Assembly: GCA_905234835.1 (NCBI GenBank)
Contig: CAJOIZ010000002.1
Span: 40,351 to 104,350 of the forward strand
Direction of reading: 5' to 3'
DNA length: 64,000 nucleotides
Source of the DNA: Paludibacteraceae bacterium
Lineage (GTDB): Bacteria; Bacteroidota; Bacteroidia; Bacteroidales; Paludibacteraceae
This document shows, one piece after another, positions 1-9,026 of the stretch. The notes under the pieces are model-generated. The model was not told the DNA's origin, searched no databases, and worked only from the letters and a program-made list of their open reading frames with translations. The position numbers were made by a program, and so were the translations under genes. The stretch's first letter is position 1. Every line of letters begins with the position of its first letter.

Positions 1-5
1 TGACA

Positions 6-1904
6 ATGATGTCTTTAGGCGTCAATTCTTTCATTTCAAACTCTGCAATTAAGAGATGCGTTTACGAACGAGATCAGCAAGGGCATATAGTGGCTGTTTC
101 ATATCGTAAAAATAATGATGATGATTTTTCTATAAGTGTAACGTGTGATGCAGATGGCATTTACGGCATTAAATATATACTAGATTCTTTAGGCAGATGC
201 ATAAAATTAACATATGTAGATAAAAAAGGAGAACCAGTAAGTAATCGTACGGGGATAGTATCTAAAGAATATACATATGATCAATATGGCAATATCTGCG
301 AAACGAAGAATTTAGACATTAACGGAAAACTAACTTTCAATGAACAATTGTGGGCAAGAGGGGAATGTTACTATAATGAAGATGGTAATTGCTATTTGCA
401 GAAATATTTTGATATTTCTAACGAATTAAGTCCAAACGTATATGGACGGGTGCAGGACTTCTTTCTCTATGACACAGATTGTAATATCATCGAATCGCAA
501 TGCTTAGATGCACGTGGGGATTTGTGTTATGACAAAACGGGAGTTGCAGTCCTTAGGTCGATGTATAATAAGGATGGGAGGACTAAAAAAATAATAAACT
601 TGTCTCCTCAAAAAGAGCCCTGTTGCGATAACGTAACAGGAAGTGCATGGGGGATTATGGAGTACGATAAGTACGGGAGACCAGTTTCTGTAACTTATTA
701 TGGAATAGATGGGAAAAAAACATATATCAAAAAAGGGTACTCATCCATGGTAATATCATATAAAGAAAACAAAAGAACATCTAATACATATTACGATGCA
801 AATGGAGAAATGTGTCTAAATAGAGAATTAAATGTTGCACGACAAACATTTGAGTATGATGAACAAGATTATTTGAAAAAGATTTGCAATTATGGAACGA
901 ATAATGAATTATGTGTAGTTGGGAATGGAGCAATTGAGTGTAGAAATAATCTTCCCAATGGTAATCCAGAAGAAGTATATTTTTTGAACGAACAAGGAGA
1001 AAGATTTAATAATATAAATGGTTTCAATAAAATAAGGATAACCTACAACCCTAATGGTCTAATAACCGAAATGTCATATTATGATAAAAACGATAAGCTT
1101 TGCATGTGTGTAGATGGTTTTGCAATACAACGATTCAAGTATAAGGAGTTAGATTCTGGGATGCAGTACTCAATTTCTTTATATGATACCTTAAATAGAC
1201 CATGTATGCACGCAATACAAAATGTCTCTTCTTGTGTATATGAATTAAATAAATATTCTCAACCTGTTTCTCAGTATACTTATGATACGGTAGGGAGACC
1301 GTGTATAAATAATCAATTATGTGCAAAATGTGAGAATGAATACGACGCTCATGGAAATTTAATACAGACCAAATATTACCAATATAAAGATAATAGGTAT
1401 ATGTTAGCAAAAAACATCGAGGGCGTAGCTATTCAACAAAATAAGTACAACGAGCGCGGGCTATGGATAGAAGCGGCTTCGTATGACGAGTATAATAATG
1501 CCACTTATACCGCATACGGCAACTCAAAATGGCAGAGGTCTTATGATGAGCGTGGACGATGTATTGAATTAAGAAATTACCTTGATGGCAACATGTTATT
1601 TAAAAACGCAGAAGGAGTTGCTATTATTACTTTTACTTATAATGCATCAGGTGATATGGTCGGAGAGAGTTTTCTTGATGAGAATAGGCAACTATGTGAA
1701 AATATATATGGAGTAGCTTATATAGTTAATGAATACAATTCGTTCAAAGGAGTAAAAAGAATAAGTTTTTATGATAGAGAAAACAAACTAACAATGTGTA
1801 GTCATCCAAATTTCAATTGTGCTTATATGGAATTTTTATATGATGAGCGAGGAAATTTAATTAGTACTAGCAAATATGATGAGGAGATGGAAATAATTAA
1901 CTAG
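6..1904 (+). CDS. YD/RHS-like repeat protein (repeated Y-D-x-x-G-x ... YD-x-x-x-x-LC ... G-x-A units); probably the 3' part of a longer gene whose N-terminus lies upstream of the window
   Basis: Open from the window edge. Repeats such as YDERGRCIELRNYLDGNMLFKNAEGVAI and YDKYGRPVSVTYYGIDGKKTY are visible. Confidence 0.7.
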   Translation: MMSLGVNSFISNSAIKRCVYERDQQGHIVAVSYRKNNDDDFSISVTCDADGIYGIKYILDSLGRCIKLTYVDKKGEPVSNRTGIVSKEYTYDQYGNICETKNLDINGKLTFNEQLWARGECYYNEDGNCYLQKYFDISNELSPNVYGRVQDFFLYDTDCNIIESQCLDARGDLCYDKTGVAVLRSMYNKDGRTKKIINLSPQKEPCCDNVTGSAWGIMEYDKYGRPVSVTYYGIDGKKTYIKKGYSSMVISYKENKRTSNTYYDANGEMCLNRELNVARQTFEYDEQDYLKKICNYGTNNELCVVGNGAIECRNNLPNGNPEEVYFLNEQGERFNNINGFNKIRITYNPNGLITEMSYYDKNDKLCMCVDGFAIQRFKYKELDSGMQYSISLYDTLNRPCMHAIQNVSSCVYELNKYSQPVSQYTYDTVGRPCINNQLCAKCENEYDAHGNLIQTKYYQYKDNRYMLAKNIEGVAIQQNKYNERGLWIEAASYDEYNNATYTAYGNSKWQRSYDERGRCIELRNYLDGNMLFKNAEGVAIITFTYNASGDMVGESFLDENRQLCENIYGVAYIVNEYNSFKGVKRISFYDRENKLTMCSHPNFNCAYMEFLYDERGNLISTSKYDEEMEIIN

Positions 1905-1971
1905 AATTATGGATATATTATAGATCGCAACTTAAGAAAGACATGTTATATTAAATTCCTCCAATATATTT

Positions 1972-2079
1972 ATGCCACGAATATTTATATCATACAAACG
2001 CGCAGACAAGGATCTTGTTTTTCCAATTAAGGACAAGATTGAAACCGCAACCGGCGAAAAATATTGGATTGAGTTATAG
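1972..2079 (+). pseudogene. TIR-domain N-terminal relic (MPRIFISYKRADKDLVFPIKDKIETATGEKYWIEL*)
   Basis: Hand translation of the 1905-2081 gap. It starts like a TIR beta-A/alpha-A (RIFISYKRADKD) and stops after 35 codons. It is below the ORF-track length cutoff. Confidence 0.7.
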
Positions 2080-2111
2080 AGATGATAGAGGCCAATGTAT
2101 TGAAAGACAGC

Positions 2112-3239
2112 ATGGATAAAAATTCTAATGAAATATGGATTTTTCTATCCCATTCAAGCGCAGATTTTGAAAAAGTGCGTTTGTTAAGGAATTATCTGGA
2201 GGAGAAATCTTTCAGACCGCTAATGTTCTATCTGAAGTGTTTGGATTCTGATGAGGAAACATACAATTTGATAACTCGTGAAATAGATGTACGTACACGT
2301 TTTATATTATGCGATAGTGAAAATGCAAGAGCATCAGAATGGGTAAAACGTGAAATGGACTATATAACTTCAAAAGAACCAAAGCGTTCGTATGAGATAG
2401 TGGATTTATCAAAGCCAATTGAAGAATTAAAGTCACAACTTGATACTTATACAAATCAAACTAATATTTTCATTTCATATGCGAAGAGTGACAAAAAAAT
2501 GTGTGAATATATATGCAACCGATTACGTAAATATGATTTGAATGTTTTATGTGATTATGAGTTTCTTGATGGTGGAAGTGATTTTGCAGATGAAATAAAA
2601 AAAGAAATCCGGCATGCCGCAAATAATGGATATTTTATAGCTTTATTTACAACAGATTATATCAAGTCAGATTATTGTCTACATGAAATAAGTTACGCCA
2701 AAAACATTGGGGCAAATATAATTCCCATTGCTATAGAGGAGAATGCATATCATTATCTGTTATACACCCAACATATTTTAAATCCTAAAAATGTTATAAA
2801 TTTATCAACAAATGATAGAGCATCTATAGCGGATGATATTACTGATGCAATACTGAAAATGATTCTTCCGGGCGGAACCCGAATTACTCATGCCGAGAAT
2901 TTTAGATCGGGAAAGTTTAATGATATAGATATTGATGAATCTGAAAAGCAATATAAAATTTTGTTAAAAGAAGCTGAAGATTCACAGAACCCGCATGCCT
3001 TAAAATTTATAGGAAGGTGTTATGAATATGGTCTGGGAGTAGAGAAGGATCTTCGGATGGCAGTAAATTATTATGAAGAATATATTCATGCGCCAGAAAT
3101 TAATTATCATGTGGATGAGGTCTTTTTAGTTCATGTAAAAGAACTTCATGAACAATTATATGGAGTAGTTTCATCAAAAAATAAACAAAATGAGAATCTT
3201 CTCTGTAGAAGTATTAAGCGTATTTTTAATATTAGATAG
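2112..3239 (+). CDS. Protein with two tandem TIR-like domains and C-terminal Sel1-like repeat(s)
   Basis: ORF 2082-3239; the likely start is the internal ATG at 2112 (MDKNSNEIWIFLSHSS). TIR1: IFLSHSSADF...SEWVKREM. TIR2: NIFISYAKSDKKM...SDYCLHEISYA. Sel1: ALKFIGRCYEYGLGVEKDLRMAVNYYEEY. Confidence 0.8.
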   Translation: MDKNSNEIWIFLSHSSADFEKVRLLRNYLEEKSFRPLMFYLKCLDSDEETYNLITREIDVRTRFILCDSENARASEWVKREMDYITSKEPKRSYEIVDLSKPIEELKSQLDTYTNQTNIFISYAKSDKKMCEYICNRLRKYDLNVLCDYEFLDGGSDFADEIKKEIRHAANNGYFIALFTTDYIKSDYCLHEISYAKNIGANIIPIAIEENAYHYLLYTQHILNPKNVINLSTNDRASIADDITDAILKMILPGGTRITHAENFRSGKFNDIDIDESEKQYKILLKEAEDSQNPHALKFIGRCYEYGLGVEKDLRMAVNYYEEYIHAPEINYHVDEVFLVHVKELHEQLYGVVSSKNKQNENLLCRSIKRIFNIR

Positions 3240-3242
3240 ACT

Positions 3243-4532
3243 ATGACACTAACCTACGACATATTTATCAGTTACCGCCGAGATGCGTTTGAGTCGGCGA
3301 ATTTATTTGCAACAAGGTTGAAAGCCCTGGGATACCGCGTGTTCTTTGATGTGGAGTCAATGAATCCCGGTAAATTCAATGAGCAGTTATTAGACGTAAT
3401 CAGCAAGTGCAAGGACTTTATTCTCGTACTATCGCCCAATGCGCTTGATCGTTGCAACGATGAGGGAGACTGGGTGCTCAGAGAAACGATGTGTGCGATG
3501 AAGCATAAGAAGAACATTATTCCGATTATGCTTTCCGGTTTTGTATGGCCAACGGAGATGCCAGAAGGCATGGAGGAACTATGCAACTATCAAGCTTTAG
3601 CACCAGCTCCTAATACCTATTACGATTTGCAAGTGCAGCGTCTTAGAGGCTATCTCAAAAGTAAGGCACATTTTCAAACAAGAAAAAGATGGTTGATAGG
3701 GCTAAGTATCACCATTGGTGTATTGGCTGTAATTATGCTAATAGCTCAATTGACGTATATGCCTGTCGCTCAGCATGTAGCCGACAATCTGACCATGCAG
3801 ACGCAATGTATGAATGATTTGGCATGTATTAGTACTACGCTACAATCGGAATGGGGAAAATATGTCGATAAATATAAAATCAGTAAGAAAAGCGTAGAAA
3901 AATTAGAACTGAAATCCCTTATGTGCAAAACGATTCAAATTCAGGAACGCCAACGGGATGCGCTTTTGAAAACACTAAAAGCCAGTTCGATAAGTTTGAA
4001 TGGAATCTATTTGCCTTTATTCTGGATGCACGGAATCAGCCCTGCCGACTTGTTAATTTGTGACACCTACGCGGAGAGCCTGTTTGATGAACTCCAATCG
4101 CAGATAGATTATTATAACGGTCTATTAGAGAGCGATGAGTACACGCAGTTAAACATGCGAATGGCAAAGATTAACTCCAATATTATTATTGCCTATACTG
4201 CTACCTACTACTATGGTTATCTGCAAATGATGACCCATCTGCCAAAATCTACCTATAAAATGTTTTATGAAGTGTCTCCAGATTGGCATAATCTGCCTAA
4301 GGCAGGTATAGGATGGGCAGATGAAGAATATGAGCGTCAGCAAAAAATATTGGCAGATGAAGCCGAAAAAGAAATGGCGCAGTTGGAGATGATTTTAGCT
4401 TATTCGGAGTCTGAATTGGCTGAACAAGAAGAGAAACTAAGACAATTAGAAGAGATGGCGGATGAAGTGCAAAAACGTATCGATACAATGGGTGTGATTA
4501 ATGCTTTTATCTTGCAACAAATGCAACACTAA
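3243..4532 (+). CDS. TIR domain - single TM helix - helical/coiled-coil C-terminal domain protein
   Basis: TIR: YDIFISYRRDAFESANLFATRL...DWVLRETMCAMKHKKNIIPIML. TM: WLIGLSITIGVLAVIMLIAQLTYM. Glu-rich C-terminal coiled coil. Confidence 0.85.
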   Translation: MTLTYDIFISYRRDAFESANLFATRLKALGYRVFFDVESMNPGKFNEQLLDVISKCKDFILVLSPNALDRCNDEGDWVLRETMCAMKHKKNIIPIMLSGFVWPTEMPEGMEELCNYQALAPAPNTYYDLQVQRLRGYLKSKAHFQTRKRWLIGLSITIGVLAVIMLIAQLTYMPVAQHVADNLTMQTQCMNDLACISTTLQSEWGKYVDKYKISKKSVEKLELKSLMCKTIQIQERQRDALLKTLKASSISLNGIYLPLFWMHGISPADLLICDTYAESLFDELQSQIDYYNGLLESDEYTQLNMRMAKINSNIIIAYTATYYYGYLQMMTHLPKSTYKMFYEVSPDWHNLPKAGIGWADEEYERQQKILADEAEKEMAQLEMILAYSESELAEQEEKLRQLEEMADEVQKRIDTMGVINAFILQQMQH

Positions 4533-4540
4533 ACAAACCT

Positions 4541-7246
4541 ATGTCCGAAGAAAAACAATATTATGCCTTTATCTCTTACAAACGAGAAGATAAGAAGGAA
4601 GCGAAACGCTTACAACATCAATTGGAATATTATCGTCTGCCAAATAAACTGCGTCAAGAGAATCCGGAACTTCCTGAATATGTCCGGCCTGTATTCCGTG
4701 ATATGACGGATTTGGATGTCGGTGAACTCTCGACGCTCATACATGAAGCACTTGAGCAATCGCATTATTTAATAGTGGTCTGTTCTCCTCGTGCAGCAAA
4801 ATCAAAGTGGGTAAACGACGAAGTGGAGTATTTTATCTCATTAGACAAGCAAGATAAAATCATTCCATATATAATCGAAGGCGTTCCTCATGCAGATGAC
4901 CCTTCCGAAGAATGTTATCCACCGGCATTGTTGCATCTATCAAAAGAAAAGGAGTTACTTGGTGCCAATATTAATGAAGTAGGCAAAGAAGCAGCAGGAA
5001 TTCGTGTCGTAGCAAAGATGTTCGGTATTCGTTATGATACACTTTATCAACGATATCAAAGAGAGCAAAAGCGCAAAAGGCGAGTGATTGTAATAGCTAT
5101 TGCACTTGTAATTTTATTGCTGTTGTCTTTTGTCGGATATGTGTTGGATAATAACCACTTACTACAAAAGAAGAACGACTTAATAAAATTTCAAAATGAG
5201 ACTTTGGAAATTCAAAAATGCGAAATTGAACAAAGTCGGGATAGTATTATAAAAACTAACGCATTACTTCAAAAGAGTCAAGATAGCATAGAGTCTACAA
5301 ATCAAAAACTTATTGAATATAATGAAAAATTGGTAAAATCAAACTGGCAACTATTGGAAAATGATGCAAAGGCAGTTGCTTCAATAGCAGAAAAATATCT
5401 ACAAGAAGGCGACGCATATGATGCAATGAGATATGCATTATCTGTATTGCCTCATGACATGAAGCATCCAACTCGTCCATGGACCGAAGAAGCAGAGTTC
5501 GTTTTGCGCCGTGCAGCCGTTTCTAATAATTCATGTGTATATACTCCAGATGCGCCATTCTCTGCTGTCTTCAACAGAGATAACTCACTCATTGTATCTA
5601 CCCATGCAGACTCAATGCTTCGATTGTTTGAATATTCGTATGATAAGCCAATACGTTTGAAATATCAAATGCCTTTAAGAGCATCTTATGCTCAATACAG
5701 TCCGAACGAACAATATATTATCGCTAATGACTTTTCTGACACCTCGTTGGTAATTATTGACGTAAAGAGTATGCACATATGTAAACGTTTGACCTATCCG
5801 TCTGGATTGTGGGCGAGTTTTGCTTTTGATTCGACAAATAATGTGTTAATATCTTCTTCACATTCAGGTGATTTCTTATTTTGGAATATGCAGGAAGGAA
5901 AATATTTCGGCACATTGAGGAAAATAATAAAAGGGGCGCATAAGGAGACGTTATCCGAATTAAGAAACTCACTTTCAGTTAGTACAGATGGTACGAGACT
6001 AATTTCTTCTTTAGCATTTGAAAATAAAATTTCGATTTGGGACATCCCAAGCGAAAATCTTATTCGCGAGATATATTCGACTGATATGAGCAGCGAAATC
6101 TTTTTGATTCCCAATAGCCATAATATTCTATATCTTGAAAATGGTTTTAGCTACACACGGCGATGTATTAAAATATTATATGAAAATGATTCTATAGCGA
6201 CGCTTCCTATTCTTATGGAAGGGGTTTCTTGTTGTTCGGTTAGTCATAATGGTAAGTTAGCGGCTGTAGTTGGCGGCAATGAAATTCACTTAGTTGATCT
6301 TGATAATTTGAGCATCATTCGTACGTATAATTATCAGAAAAGAGGTAGTTATTCAGGAATAATGTATTCTGTAGCATTTAATGCATCAGATAATCAAATC
6401 ATTACTGGTGGCGCAGATGGCACTATTAGAACTTGGGATGTGGAGCAAAAGATATTTAATCCTACCATTTCCGTTGATGCATCCGATTGTGTGGCTAGTT
6501 TTGATGCAAGTGGAACCAAAATTATTACAGCTCATGATGATCGAATAATTCGCATTTGGGATAGTAAATCAGAACAACTTCTACAAAGTATTGATACAAA
6601 AAAATTATACCACATGTATAATGATATCAATGACGTGGAATTCGTTGATAATAACAATATTATATGTCGCCAATCAAACTATAAAGTTAAAATAAATTTA
6701 TCGACCTATGAGTGTATAGTAACTAAGTGGTGCTCATTCATGGGAGATACCAGTTTGATGGCATACTCAAGAGATAGTCTATTGGAGGCTATTGTTTTGC
6801 ATGATAATTATAATATTCAATTGACAAATAGAAAGGGTAAGACCGTTTCATTAAAAGGTCATATGGACCGGATTAATAGTGTTGTATTCAGCAATGATGG
6901 AAAATTGTTAGTGTCTGCTGCTGAGGATGGAACAATTCGTGTTTGGAATACTCGGACAGGAAAGATAATGCATGTTCTATATCATGATATGCGAGGTCTG
7001 TATTATGCTGCAATCAGTTATGATAAAAAGCGAGTGGCAACAGTGGATATGGCACATAGGCTTTATATTTGGGATTTGGAATCAGAAAAGGTTACAAATC
7101 ATATTGTATTCGTTTCTACTCCTCGAAAAGTATGTTTCTCCCCTGATGATGAAAGAATATTGTGTGGATTAGATAATGGTGAAATTAAAGTATTATACTT
7201 CCCGCCTATTCAAAAGTTAATAAATGCATCTCTAAAAAGAATTTAA
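4541..7246 (+). CDS. TIR domain - TM helix - coiled coil - WD40 repeat protein
   Basis: TIR: YYAFISYKREDKKEAKRLQHQL...SKWVNDEVEYF. TM: VIVIAIALVILLLLSFVGYVL. WD40 signatures: GGADGTIRTWD, AAEDGTIRVWNTRTGK, HMDRINSVVFSNDGKLLVS. Confidence 0.9.
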   Translation: MSEEKQYYAFISYKREDKKEAKRLQHQLEYYRLPNKLRQENPELPEYVRPVFRDMTDLDVGELSTLIHEALEQSHYLIVVCSPRAAKSKWVNDEVEYFISLDKQDKIIPYIIEGVPHADDPSEECYPPALLHLSKEKELLGANINEVGKEAAGIRVVAKMFGIRYDTLYQRYQREQKRKRRVIVIAIALVILLLLSFVGYVLDNNHLLQKKNDLIKFQNETLEIQKCEIEQSRDSIIKTNALLQKSQDSIESTNQKLIEYNEKLVKSNWQLLENDAKAVASIAEKYLQEGDAYDAMRYALSVLPHDMKHPTRPWTEEAEFVLRRAAVSNNSCVYTPDAPFSAVFNRDNSLIVSTHADSMLRLFEYSYDKPIRLKYQMPLRASYAQYSPNEQYIIANDFSDTSLVIIDVKSMHICKRLTYPSGLWASFAFDSTNNVLISSSHSGDFLFWNMQEGKYFGTLRKIIKGAHKETLSELRNSLSVSTDGTRLISSLAFENKISIWDIPSENLIREIYSTDMSSEIFLIPNSHNILYLENGFSYTRRCIKILYENDSIATLPILMEGVSCCSVSHNGKLAAVVGGNEIHLVDLDNLSIIRTYNYQKRGSYSGIMYSVAFNASDNQIITGGADGTIRTWDVEQKIFNPTISVDASDCVASFDASGTKIITAHDDRIIRIWDSKSEQLLQSIDTKKLYHMYNDINDVEFVDNNNIICRQSNYKVKINLSTYECIVTKWCSFMGDTSLMAYSRDSLLEAIVLHDNYNIQLTNRKGKTVSLKGHMDRINSVVFSNDGKLLVSAAEDGTIRVWNTRTGKIMHVLYHDMRGLYYAAISYDKKRVATVDMAHRLYIWDLESEKVTNHIVFVSTPRKVCFSPDDERILCGLDNGEIKVLYFPPIQKLINASLKRI

Positions 7247-7317
7247 TCGTCTTTCGCTGATAGAAATCCCACTCTTTATGCCTCTATCATAATGTAACAA
7301 TCAAAATTAGTTATCTT

Positions 7318-7615
7318 ATGAAAACGAACAATTACACACCGCAGCCGGTTGACACAAAGGATGTCAAATTGCCGAGAGAGTTAGAAAACATTAGTAGAAC
7401 AAATGGCAAAGAACGTCCATGAAGTATGGGCTGCTGGACGTATTGAAGATGGTTGGACTTACGGCACTAAACGTGATGATGAGAAAAAGACTCATCCTTG
7501 CCTTGTAGCATACGAGGAACTGCCAGAATCTGAAAAAGAGTATGACCGTAAAACCGGTCTTGAAACTTTAAAGTTCATCATCCGAGCAGGATATCAAATA
7601 ATAAAGAAGCAATGA
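7318..7615 (+). pseudogene. RyR-domain protein, apparently interrupted by a 1-nt frameshift near 7390-7400
   Basis: Frame 1 from ATG 7318: MKTNNYTPQPVDTKDVKLPRELENI... Frame 2: (VEQ)MAKNVHEVWAAGRIEDGWTYGTKRDDEKKTHPCLVAYEELPESEKEYDRKTGLETLKFIIRAGYQI. The two halves together form one RyR domain. Confidence 0.75.
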
Positions 7616-8067
7616 AATTTAAAGGCAGCATATACATTACTGACTCAAGCTATATAGCCCTCAAGGAAGATTGGGCGGATGATGATGGCTTTGATCCGAT
7701 GGATGAAACTATTTATTGTCCCGAATTTACTGATAGTTTGATGAAATCCACGGGAACAGGTGATGGAGCATGGAAAGTGTATGAGTGCGAATCGCATAGT
7801 CTTTCCGGAATCCAAGCCATCATCGAAAAAAGTGATTATAGGCGGTACAATGAATTGGGCGAATTTAGCGTGGATTCGGCATCGGCGTGCGTGGTCTATC
7901 AGCATGAAGCAGATGAGTATAATCCGTCCTTTATGGCTACGTTCAAAGACAAGCCACTATGTTGGGTGCTAATCAAGGACTTCGATGGTGTAGTGGAAAC
8001 ATACTATGACTCTGACGGAGAACTCCACTTTATCGGAATAGGGAATCGCTGCTTCTTTACCGCATAA
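7612..8067 (+). CDS. Hypothetical protein, 151 aa, overlapping the end of the RyR gene by 4 nt
   Basis: ATGA overlap at 7612-7615; complete ORF. No family recognised. Confidence 0.65.
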   Translation: MKFKGSIYITDSSYIALKEDWADDDGFDPMDETIYCPEFTDSLMKSTGTGDGAWKVYECESHSLSGIQAIIEKSDYRRYNELGEFSVDSASACVVYQHEADEYNPSFMATFKDKPLCWVLIKDFDGVVETYYDSDGELHFIGIGNRCFFTA

Positions 8068-8153
8068 ATCAAAACAATTACTACTATCCGATAAAAATAC
8101 GACGTACTTTCTCGATATCTTTGTGGTGAGCGGACCTTGCTCCAATTGACACA

Positions 8154-8194
8154 AAAAGAATTGCGCTACATTGTTTATGTAACGCAATTCTTTT
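8154..8194. terminator. Bidirectional hairpin terminator between convergent genes
   Basis: AAAAGAATTGCG ... CGCAATTCTTTT, a perfect 12-bp inverted repeat with inner TACAT/ATGTA. Confidence 0.85.
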
Positions 8195-8209
8195 CAATCT
8201 GGCTTCGTC

Positions 8210-8776
8210 TTAAAAACGATAGCCTATTTTGAAGTAACCCATGTGCGTATTGGCTGTTACATCATTTGCTGTTTGGCTATAGAGTTGATAACCGCCACCA
8301 AAGTTGAATCTGTTCCAATCGATACCCAAACCTACGCGGAAATACAAACCGTCAGCATCTCTATTCGATGATTCAGTAGTATTGTTATTGATTGTTACCA
8401 ACGATTTGAGACCAACCAAGCCACCAAGAGAGAGATCTACATAAGGAGCTAAACTGCCCATAGGATAATAGCCCTTTAAGTTAGCGAAAACGGGCAAATA
8501 ATGATTATACACGAACACATCTGCTGCCGTATACTTCCCTACCGTATACTTTGTATCCCCCATCAGAGTGTGGTAGCCGAGTCCGACACCCGCAAAGAAA
8601 TAGTCCGTTATTCGTGCACCGGCAACTGCGTCCAAAGCAGGACCGCCCATCTTTGAAGTAAAGTCTGCCGACAGGTCAACGTGACCTTGGAAATTTACAT
8701 CCACTCGTGCATAACTCATCATCGGTACGCACACTAATGCCATCGCAATGGCAAAACTCTTAATAATCTTTTTCAT
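8210..8776 (-). CDS. Outer membrane beta-barrel protein
   Basis: Signal peptide MKKIIKSFAIAMALVCVPMMSYA, alternating beta-strand pattern, C-terminal aromatic (GYRF). Confidence 0.75.
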   Translation of the reverse strand: MKKIIKSFAIAMALVCVPMMSYARVDVNFQGHVDLSADFTSKMGGPALDAVAGARITDYFFAGVGLGYHTLMGDTKYTVGKYTAADVFVYNHYLPVFANLKGYYPMGSLAPYVDLSLGGLVGLKSLVTINNNTTESSNRDADGLYFRVGLGIDWNRFNFGGGYQLYSQTANDVTANTHMGYFKIGYRF

Positions 8777-8816
8777 CGTTGTATGGGTTAGAATGTTATC
8801 TTTTTCTTTTGCGCTG

Positions 8817-8824
8817 CAAAAGTA
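8817..8824 (-). promoter_or_regulatory. Bacteroidetes -7 element (TACTTTTG on the minus strand)
   Basis: Plus-strand CAAAAGTA just upstream of the 8776 start codon; matches TAnnTTTG. Confidence 0.6.
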
Positions 8825-8990
8825 CTGCTTATGACTGATATGTGCAATTATTACTCAATTTTAGTGATATATAGACAATAATACACACTGGTTTGTGCCC
8901 GAAAATTATCGTTTGTTAAGATTGGACAACTTTTTTATGCCTTATTTCCTAATAAAGTCGTAAAAAGAGTTTACTTTTCTTAAGAGGGTA

Positions 8991-9021
8991 TTGCATTTTG
9001 CCCGAAAATGTATTATCTTTG
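8991..9021 (+). promoter_or_regulatory. Bacteroidetes primary-sigma promoter: TTG-N20-TATCTTTG
   Basis: TTG at 8991-8993 and TATCTTTG at 9014-9021; predicted transcript start about 9027. Confidence 0.65.
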
Positions 9022-9026
9022 CACGT

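Noticed and set aside
1-8070. Mobile element (integron, transposon or prophage) carrying the TIR island
   Set aside because: No integrase, transposase, att-like direct repeats or tRNA seen at the visible right boundary; the left boundary is outside the window, so mobility cannot be supported.
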